Positions 1-5,428 of a stretch of 17,676 nucleotides of DNA are shown piece by piece. This DNA comes from DSNY01 sp964539745 (GTDB lineage: Bacteria > Pseudomonadota > Gammaproteobacteria > Burkholderiales > Burkholderiaceae_F): NCBI GenBank assembly GCA_964539745.1, contig CAZIJU010000080.1, positions 1-17,676 of the forward strand. The letters are read 5' to 3'. The notes beneath the pieces were generated by a model. It ran no database searches, was not told where the DNA came from, and saw only the letters and a program-made list of their open reading frames with translations. Positions within the stretch are counted from its first letter, which is position 1, and each line of letters begins with the position of its first letter. The translations under genes and the position numbers were made by a program.

Positions 1-306
1 TCGCGCCCTCCACAGACGCAATGATACTTCCCAATCAACCGTTACAGTCCACTAGGACGAAAAGAGGCGCGAAGTAGCGCCGCTGCATCTTGCGGGACGA
101 AGTCATCGCGCCGCCAGATCCTTCACAAGTCGACCGAAACAGTGCGTGAGACCGGCCAGTGGGCGCCGATGTTTATGCAGGCCCGAGAGCAGGTGTCTCG
201 GCACGAGCTTGGGACGGCGAAAGTCCCTGCGCGCCAACGATGGGCGCCGCCCTTCACGGGCAATTTGGTGCGCCCACGTGGCGAACGGATCGCCCCCGAG
301 GCAGCT
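1..306. other. Gene-free left flank downstream of aer
   Basis: No convincing coding region enters or lies in this stretch. Every frame open from the left edge on the plus strand meets a stop within about 75 bases, and the longer frames that begin here are antisense to aer. Two small inverted repeats are visible: GGGAC at 211-215 pairing with GTCCC at 223-227, and the larger hairpin at 242-275 listed separately. The rest is unassigned. Confidence 0.6.
242..275 (-). terminator. Terminator-like hairpin after aer
   Basis: GGGCGC at 242-247 pairs with GCGCCC at 270-275, and a nested GCCC (249-252) pairs with GGGC (258-261) around the loop TTCAC. The element starts about 30 bases past the aer stop codon. 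There is no T-run, so it is at best a non-canonical intrinsic terminator or an RNA 3' stabiliser. Confidence 0.35.
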
Positions 307-1857
307 CTAAGCCATCTTGAAAACCTCAACGGCATCGGCGAGCCGAGCCGCCTGACCCTTGAGCGACTCGGAAGCCGCCGCCGTCTGTTCGACGAGCGCG
401 GCATTCTGCTGCGTCATGCTGTCCAGTTGAGCCACGGCCTGATTGATCTGCGCCACGCCAGCAGATTGCTCCTGGGTAGCCGCCGAGATTCCGTTGATCA
501 GGTCGGCAACGCGGCGCACCTGGGCAACGATGCGTTCGATTGTCTGGCCCGCAACCTGAACCTCGGACGCTCCGGCCTCGACCTTGTTCATCGAATCGGC
601 GATCAACGCCTTGATCTCCTTCGCTGCCTGCGCGGAGCGCTGCGCGAGATTCCTGACTTCGCCGGCCACGACGGCGAAACCGCGGCCCTGTTCGCCCGCG
701 CGCGCCGCTTCGACGGCCGCGTTCAGCGCAAGGATGTTGGTCTGGAACGCGATGCTGTCGATGACCCCGATGATGTCGCCGATCCTTCGGCTCGCGTCCG
801 TGATGTCCCTCATCTTGACGACTACCTGCCCGACGGCCTGCCCTCCGCTTTCGGCAACGGACGAAGCCTCCGCCGCAAGCTGGGTCGCCTGCTGGGCCGA
901 CTGCGCGTTGTTCCGAATCGTCCCGGCCAACTGCTCCATCGACGCCGCGGTTTGCTGCAGGTTTGCGGCCGTCTGCTCGGTCCTCGCGCTGAGATCACCG
1001 TTACCGGCGGCAATTTCCGTCGACGCGCTGCTCACACCGGAGACCTGTTCTGAAACATCGTCGACCAGCGAACGCAAGTTCAGGCCCGCCTGGTTGACTG
1101 CCCGCATCAGTAGGCCGATTTCGTCGACTCGATCCAACGCGATCGAATCGGCCGGTTGACCGCTCGCCACCTGTTCGGCCTGCGCGAGCGTCATCGCAAT
1201 CGGTCTTGCGATCTGCACCTCGAACGCAGCGGCGGTGAGCAGCGCACCGATCGAAAGAGTCGCCAGTGGGCCCCACAGCGCCACGCCGGTTACGCCCAAC
1301 GCCCACATGACTGCCGCCGTCGCAACCGGCATCGCAAGCAACAGTATGCGGATACGCCAGCGCAGCGGAAGCACCTTGTGCCAGGTCAGGAAACTCGACC
1401 AACCCCGGCGTACGACCACCCCTTGGCGCAAGGTCAGAGCGCCCGCTTTGCCTTCGCGAAGTCTGCCGTAAAGCTGCTCCGCTGCGTCGATCTCGGCTCG
1501 GCTCGGCTTCGTTCGTACCGACATGTAGCCGATGACTGATCCGCCTCGGCGAATCGGTGTGGCGTTTGCACGCACCCAGTAATGATCGCCGTCTTTCCTG
1601 CGGTTCTTTACGAGCGCTGTCCACGACTTGCCCGCCTTCAGCGTGGCCCACATGTCAGCGAACGCCTCCTGCGGCATGTCAGGATGGCGCACGATGTTGT
1701 GCGGCTGCCCGATGAGCTCGTCGCGCTCGAAGCCGCTGACCTGCACGAAGGCCGCATTCGCGTACGTGATCCGACTCTTCAAGTCGGTCGTCGACATCAG
1801 CGTGGTCCCGTCGGGGAATGGGTACTCGCGCTGCGTGACCGGTAGATTCTTTCTCAT
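307..1857 (-). CDS. aer: Aer-type PAS/FAD aerotaxis (redox) chemoreceptor
   Basis: 516-residue methyl-accepting chemotaxis protein of the Aer family, which senses redox state through FAD in an N-terminal cytoplasmic PAS and signals to CheA/CheW. The PAS (about 15-115) contains RHPDMP and NRRKDGDHYWVRAN. Arg57, His58, Asp60 and Trp70 fall at the same numbers as the FAD-pocket residues of E. coli Aer (506 aa). A hydrophobic membrane hairpin (about 167-212) follows, then a HAMP-like linker and the signalling domain with its conserved hairpin tip (about 368-400, IAFQTNILALNAAVEAARAG). It ends in VFKMA, with no CheR-binding pentapeptide. The start at 1857 is chosen because it reproduces the Aer N-terminus. 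An upstream in-frame extension to 2130 is Arg-rich and unlike the family. It is the last gene of the minus-strand series. Confidence 0.95.
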   Translation of the reverse strand: MRKNLPVTQREYPFPDGTTLMSTTDLKSRITYANAAFVQVSGFERDELIGQPHNIVRHPDMPQEAFADMWATLKAGKSWTALVKNRRKDGDHYWVRANATPIRRGGSVIGYMSVRTKPSRAEIDAAEQLYGRLREGKAGALTLRQGVVVRRGWSSFLTWHKVLPLRWRIRILLLAMPVATAAVMWALGVTGVALWGPLATLSIGALLTAAAFEVQIARPIAMTLAQAEQVASGQPADSIALDRVDEIGLLMRAVNQAGLNLRSLVDDVSEQVSGVSSASTEIAAGNGDLSARTEQTAANLQQTAASMEQLAGTIRNNAQSAQQATQLAAEASSVAESGGQAVGQVVVKMRDITDASRRIGDIIGVIDSIAFQTNILALNAAVEAARAGEQGRGFAVVAGEVRNLAQRSAQAAKEIKALIADSMNKVEAGASEVQVAGQTIERIVAQVRRVADLINGISAATQEQSAGVAQINQAVAQLDSMTQQNAALVEQTAAASESLKGQAARLADAVEVFKMA

Positions 1858-2020
1858 CGTTCCAAGGCTTCTCGTTGGTAGTTGATCGTCTCGCCGACCG
1901 CCAGCCGATACGGGCGGACGTCGAGCCACCGCGCCCCGCCATAGGTTCTGGCGCGCGAGCGGCGCGCACCCTCGGCATGGTCGCCGCGTCCGAACGCGGC
2001 CGGCGAAGGCCGCGGTAAAT

Positions 2021-2041
2021 GTATGACGTATGACGATATGA
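2021..2041. promoter_or_regulatory. Tandem 7-bp repeats upstream of aer (site C)
   Basis: TATGACG occurs twice back to back at 2022-2028 and 2029-2035, followed by the looser ATATGAT, in the AT-richest part of the region upstream of aer. On the minus strand 2025-2036 reads TCGTCATACGTC, identical over 12 bases to part of the sequence upstream of the hybrid kinase at 15470-15490. It lies about 165 bases before the aer start. A regulator-binding role is inferred only from position and recurrence. Confidence 0.35.
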
Positions 2042-2218
2042 TGGCAATTCGAAATGACCCGCCGGCTCCGCACAATTGCCCGCATCGCGACCGATCGCCA
2101 AGCGGGCCGCACCGCACCACGCGGCCGCACGCTGCGGCGTGAACAGCGGAGCGGGTGCGGGTGCTGGGAGCGTGCGCCTCGACAGCCGTTGCCCGCGGCC
2201 CACGGCCGAGCCTCGGGC

Positions 2219-2260
2219 AGCGCCGACCGGCCTACGCGCCGCTCGACTGGGGTCGGCGCT
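2219..2260 (-). terminator. 10-bp stem-loop after the 169-aa gene
   Basis: AGCGCCGACC at 2219-2228 and GGTCGGCGCT at 2251-2260 form a perfect 10-bp inverted repeat around a 22-base spacer. It begins about 27 bases after the stop codon of the minus-strand gene at 2288-2797. There is no T-run on the minus strand. Position and stem strength fit transcript termination or 3'-end protection, separating that gene from aer. Confidence 0.4.
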
Positions 2261-2287
2261 CGGTGATGGGCGCCCGATGACCCACGC

Positions 2288-2797
2288 TCAGTCGTCGGTC
2301 TTCAACCAGGTCGGCAGACTTGCCTTGGACTTGCCGCCCTTGCGCGTGCGCAGGATCGATTCGAAACCTTCGCGCCCGCTGTTCCACAGTCCCACGAACA
2401 GCGCCGCCACGTCCGCTTCCGAAAGTGCGGCCGTGTCGCTGCGGAAGGTCTTGATCGCGGCGGCCAGCGCTTGGCGCGGGACGCCTTGGTGGGTCGCCAG
2501 CACCGCGAACACGGCACCGAACAGATCCGGGAAGCTGGTGCAGATCGCTCGAATGCGCCGCAGGGCTTCTTTCGGGTCGACCGGGCCGTGCGGCCCGATC
2601 CAGCGAACGTCGCCTTGGACGCGGTTCAGGTCGGCCTCAAGGTGACGGACACGCGCTAACAGATATTCGACGTCGCCGGCCTGCGCGGCCCGCTCGTCGA
2701 TCCGGCGCGGATCCGCCGCGTCCCCGTAGCGCTCCGCGGCCAGCTTGCGGGCCGCTTCGCGCAGCGCGTGCAGCGCCGTATCCTGGTCGTTGGGCAT
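2288..2797 (-). CDS. Hypothetical protein, 169 aa, in chemotaxis cluster
   Basis: I do not recognise this protein. It is predicted soluble and mostly helical, with no signal peptide or membrane segment. Residues 42-64 (EYLLARVRHLEADLNRV) look like a short coiled coil. Then comes an RWIGPHGPVDPKEALRRIRAI stretch (65-85), a compact, more hydrophobic region (about 89-150, FPDLFGAVFAVLATHQGV to GREGFESILR) and a basic tail (151-166). The codon use and smooth composition support a real gene. It lies between two chemoreceptor genes on the same strand, 187 bases after the upstream one, so an accessory role in chemotaxis is possible but unproven. No strong ribosome-binding site precedes the ATG. Confidence 0.7.
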   Translation of the reverse strand: MPNDQDTALHALREAARKLAAERYGDAADPRRIDERAAQAGDVEYLLARVRHLEADLNRVQGDVRWIGPHGPVDPKEALRRIRAICTSFPDLFGAVFAVLATHQGVPRQALAAAIKTFRSDTAALSEADVAALFVGLWNSGREGFESILRTRKGGKSKASLPTWLKTDD

Positions 2798-2922
2798 GAA
2801 GACTCAGCGATCCGCCTCGCGGCGCACCCTTTGCGTGCGGGCGACGTGCTCCGGAAGCAGGCTACACAAAGTCCGGCGGGAAACGCGGGCCGGCGCAGCC
2901 GTGGGCGCCCCCCTCACGAGTC

Positions 2923-2940
2923 CTTCGCTCGCCTGCGAAG
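2923..2940 (-). repeat. Small hairpin between receptor gene and 169-aa gene
   Basis: CTTCGC (2923-2928) and GCGAAG (2935-2940) form a 6-bp stem with a 6-base loop about 45 bases past the receptor stop codon. It lacks a T-run. It may be an attenuating or processing element, but a stem this short could be chance in GC-rich DNA. Confidence 0.2.
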
Positions 2941-2984
2941 CCACGACCGGCGCCGTGTCTGGATCCCCGTCTGCTGCGGCTGGT

Positions 2985-4733
2985 TCAGAACTCCACCCAT
3001 TCGTCCGGCTTGCCCGCAGCGGCGCCCGAGTCCGCGGTTCGGTCGTTCGTCTTCGCCGCGTCCTTCGCTCCGCTGCGCACCGCGGCCGGCTTCGCCGGGG
3101 CCTTCGATCCGGTTCGCACCGCTGCCGGCTTCGCGGCGCCACCGGCGATGGTGCCCGCTTGCGCGCGCGCGATCGCGCGCTGCGCCTCGGCATGGCTCAG
3201 ACGGAACACCGCCACGGCACGCGCCAGCCGATCGGCCTGCTCCTTAAGACTTGCCGCTGCGGCGGCGCTTTCTTCAACCAGGGCGGCATTCTGTTGCGTG
3301 ACCTGATCCATCTGCGTGACCGCTTCGTTCACCTGGCTGATTCCCGACGACTGCTCCACCGCGGCGCTTGTGATTTCTCCGATCAGGTCGGTCACGCGCT
3401 TCACCTGTGTGACGATTTCGTTCATCGTTGCGCCGGCGTCGCTCACGAGCCGACTGCCCGCTTCGACCTTCTGCACCGAGTCGGTGATCATCGCCTTGAT
3501 CTCGCGTGCGGCCTGCGCACTGCGCTGGGCGAGGTTGCGTACTTCGCCGGCGACGACAGCGAAGCCACGTCCCTGTTCGCCCGCGCGCGCCGCCTCGACC
3601 GCCGCATTCAGCGCAAGGATGTTGGTCTGGAAAGCAATCCCGTCGATGACGTTGATGATCTCGGCGATGCGCTTGCTCGCCTCGGCGATCGCGTTCATCG
3701 TCGTGACCACTTCGCCGACGACCTGGCCGCCGCGAGCCGCGGATTCGGAGGCGGCGTTGGCGAGCTGGTTCGCCTGGCGCGCATTGTCGGCGCTTTGCTT
3801 CACCGTTGACGTGAGTTGTTCCATCGACGCCGCGGTCTGCTGCAGATTGCTGGCCTGCTGCTCGGTCCGGCTCGACAGGTCCTGGTTGCCGGCGGCGATC
3901 TGAGCGCTTGCCGTCGAAACCGAGTCGACACCATCGCGCACCTCCGAGACGACGCGAACGAGGTTCTCCTTCATGTCGGACATCGCTCTCAGAAGTTCCG
4001 CGATCTCGTCCTTGCCGTCGACGTGGATCGCCTTCGTCAGGTCGCCTTGGGCGACCGCATTGGAAACCTCGACGGCGTGTCGGAGCGACCGGTTGACGCC
4101 GCGGATCAGCAGCAGACCGAAGGTCGCCGCGAGTCCCACGCCGAGGATCAGCGCGGCGATCGCGACCATGCGGATCGTTTCGTAGCGCGCGACGGCGGCC
4201 TCGTATTCCTGCTTGGCGACATCGAGCTGGAGCTTGATCAGCGCGTCGACCCCCTGCGCGACCGGCACGTACAGGGGACGGATTTTCTCGACGACGATGC
4301 GCTGAGCCTCTTTCGTGTCGTTGGCGCGCAGCGCCGCGACGGCCGGACGCAGTCCCTCCTGCACGAATTTCTTGCGGTCTTCCGCGAAGGTCTTTGCGAG
4401 CCGCTCCTCTTCCGGCGTCAGACGCGTGGCCATGTAAGCGTCCCAGGTCTTGGTGATCAGCTCGATGTTGGCCTCGACTTCGGCCGTGTTCTTGGCGATT
4501 TCCTCAGGCGTCGGCGTAACCAGCGATACCGCGATCGCCAGCCGGTTGCGCAGGATCGCGCGGACGATCGTGTCGAGCTGGCCGACCGGAACAAGACGGT
4601 CCTCGTAGACGGACTTGAGCGCATCGTCCGTTTTCCATATTCCGTAGAGGCCGAGCGCGCCGACGCCGGCCATCAGAGCGGACATCAAGCCGATCAACAC
4701 GAGCAGACGGGTCGAGATCTTGAAGTTGTTCAT
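2985..4733 (-). CDS. Methyl-accepting chemotaxis protein, four-helix-bundle sensor
   Basis: 582-residue transmembrane chemoreceptor. Layout: membrane helix 1 (about 9-32), periplasmic four-helix-bundle ligand domain (about 33-187), membrane helix 2 (about 188-210), HAMP (211-263) and a signalling domain with methylation-helix sequences (TEQQASNLQQTAASMEQL, 290-307) and the hairpin tip (366-400). After about 510 comes a flexible Ala/Lys/Pro-rich linker with a near-repeat (KPAAVRTGSK at 535-544, KPAAVRSGAK at 548-557). The protein ends in EWVEF, matching the aromatic-x-x-aromatic pattern of CheR/CheB tethers such as NWETF. GGGAG sits 8-9 bases before the ATG. The gene starts 19 bases after cheW, so the two are almost surely co-transcribed. 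The ligand cannot be read from the sequence. Confidence 0.95.
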   Translation of the reverse strand: MNNFKISTRLLVLIGLMSALMAGVGALGLYGIWKTDDALKSVYEDRLVPVGQLDTIVRAILRNRLAIAVSLVTPTPEEIAKNTAEVEANIELITKTWDAYMATRLTPEEERLAKTFAEDRKKFVQEGLRPAVAALRANDTKEAQRIVVEKIRPLYVPVAQGVDALIKLQLDVAKQEYEAAVARYETIRMVAIAALILGVGLAATFGLLLIRGVNRSLRHAVEVSNAVAQGDLTKAIHVDGKDEIAELLRAMSDMKENLVRVVSEVRDGVDSVSTASAQIAAGNQDLSSRTEQQASNLQQTAASMEQLTSTVKQSADNARQANQLANAASESAARGGQVVGEVVTTMNAIAEASKRIAEIINVIDGIAFQTNILALNAAVEAARAGEQGRGFAVVAGEVRNLAQRSAQAAREIKAMITDSVQKVEAGSRLVSDAGATMNEIVTQVKRVTDLIGEITSAAVEQSSGISQVNEAVTQMDQVTQQNAALVEESAAAAASLKEQADRLARAVAVFRLSHAEAQRAIARAQAGTIAGGAAKPAAVRTGSKAPAKPAAVRSGAKDAAKTNDRTADSGAAAGKPDEWVEF

Positions 4734-4752
4734 TCGGTTGACTCCCGTGAGG

Positions 4753-5283
4753 TCATTGCACTGTCAGCTCGGTCAGCGCCAGACTCGCGTCGGCCATCAG
4801 GAGGTCGATATCCAGCAGGATCGTCATGCGTTCGTCGTTTCCCTGCTTGACCGTGCCTATGCCGGTGATGAAACCGGCTTGTTGTGCGGTTGCGAGTTCG
4901 GGCGGCGGCTTGATCTGCTCCGACTTGAGCTCGACGACGTCGCTGACCGCGTCGACGACCGCGCCGATCGTCCGCGCCCCTAGACTCAGCACGATGACGA
5001 CAGTAAAGGCGTCATACGTGGGTTCGTCCAGCTCGAGACGTGCCCGCAGATCGATGATCGGCACAATCACGCCGCGCAGGTTGATCACGCCTTTGACGAA
5101 CGCTGGGGCGTTGGCGATACGCGTCGGCCGCTCGTACCCCCGGATCTCCTGCACCTTCAGGATCTCGATACCGTACTCCTCGGCGCCGAGCTTGAAGGTC
5201 AGATACTCGGCCGGCCGCGCCCACCAGTTAGGCCGCGCACCGGTGGCGCACTCCGCCGTCGCAAGGTCTCCCATGCTCCCCAT
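4753..5283 (-). CDS. cheW: Chemotaxis coupling protein CheW
   Basis: 176-residue CheW, the adaptor linking chemoreceptor tips to the kinase CheA in cytoplasmic arrays. The single CheW domain (about 25-165) shows the family landmarks: YLTFKLGAEEYGIEILKVQEI near the start, INLRGVIVPIIDLR (67-80), and the C-terminal GIGTVKQG and MTILLDIDLL strands. The first 24 residues are a non-conserved extension. The start at 5283 is favoured over the ATG three codons later because GGAG lies 6-7 bases before it. It is followed after 19 bases by a receptor gene on the same strand. No CheA gene is present in the window, so its kinase partner is encoded elsewhere. Confidence 0.95.
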   Translation of the reverse strand: MGSMGDLATAECATGARPNWWARPAEYLTFKLGAEEYGIEILKVQEIRGYERPTRIANAPAFVKGVINLRGVIVPIIDLRARLELDEPTYDAFTVVIVLSLGARTIGAVVDAVSDVVELKSEQIKPPPELATAQQAGFITGIGTVKQGNDERMTILLDIDLLMADASLALTELTVQ

Positions 5284-5309
5284 CGAAATCTCCGTGTATG
5301 GCGACCGGC

Positions 5310-5321
5310 GATCGGCCGATC
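5310..5321. repeat. 12-bp palindrome upstream of cheW
   Basis: GATCGGCCGATC is a perfect 12-bp palindrome ending 27 bases before the cheW start codon, where an operator or the transcription start region would lie. It may be regulatory, but GC-rich palindromes containing GATC are common, so this is weak. Confidence 0.2.
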
Positions 5322-5339
5322 ACCCGAGGACCACCGTCA

Positions 5340-5360
5340 TCGTCATACATCTGACGATCG
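5340..5360. promoter_or_regulatory. Shared intergenic motif upstream of cheW (site A)
   Basis: On the plus strand the bases read TCGTCATAC, A, TCTG, A, CGATCG. The same 21-base sequence with only two changes recurs at 15470-15490 in the region upstream of the hybrid kinase. Both copies have the same orientation relative to the downstream minus-strand gene; this one is 56 bases before the cheW start. A binding site for a common regulator is the simplest explanation, but its identity is unknown. Confidence 0.5.
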
Positions 5361-5368
5361 ACGAATCA

Positions 5369-5401
5369 CCGAATTACACGCGCCAACCGGTGCCAATTCG
5401 G
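5369..5401 (-). repeat. Inverted repeat after the double-receiver kinase gene
   Basis: CCGAATT (5369-5375) and AATTCGG (5395-5401) form a perfect 7-bp inverted repeat with a 19-base spacer. It lies 27 bases beyond the kinase stop codon and about 85 bases before cheW. It could be a weak terminator or an operator for cheW. There is no T-run to decide. Confidence 0.25.
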
Positions 5402-5428
5402 CGCCACCCCTGCACGCGTACGCGCGCC

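Larger units (their letters stand above)
1858..2287. other. 430-base intergenic region upstream of aer
   Basis: There is no credible gene here, and the open frames on both strands have Arg/Ala/Pro-rich GC-shadow composition. It holds an AT-richer patch at about 2015-2052 with the tandem TATGACG units, probably the aer control region, and a strong stem-loop at 2219-2260 just past the upstream gene. Its size and contents suggest that aer can be transcribed separately from the genes before it. Confidence 0.6.

Noticed and set aside
142..1053. 303-codon open frame on the plus strand
   Set aside because: It is exactly antisense to aer, has Arg/Leu-rich shadow composition and no family features.
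1909..1918. GCCGATA-like sigma28 -10 element on the plus strand
   Set aside because: There is no TAAA-type -35 at the right distance, and no plus-strand gene follows.
1858..2130. In-frame N-terminal extension of aer
   Set aside because: The added residues are Arg-rich and non-homologous, while the ATG at 1857 matches the Aer family N-terminus.
3165..3180. 16-base GC palindrome inside the receptor gene
   Set aside because: It lies in the low-complexity coding tail and is explained by codon use.
3816..4850. 344-codon open frame on the plus strand
   Set aside because: It is antisense to the receptor and cheW, both certain genes; composition is typical of a GC shadow.
5378..5393. Sigma54-like sequence upstream of cheW on the minus strand (TGGCAC...TTGGC)
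   Set aside because: The GG to GC spacing is one base too short for a sigma54 promoter.
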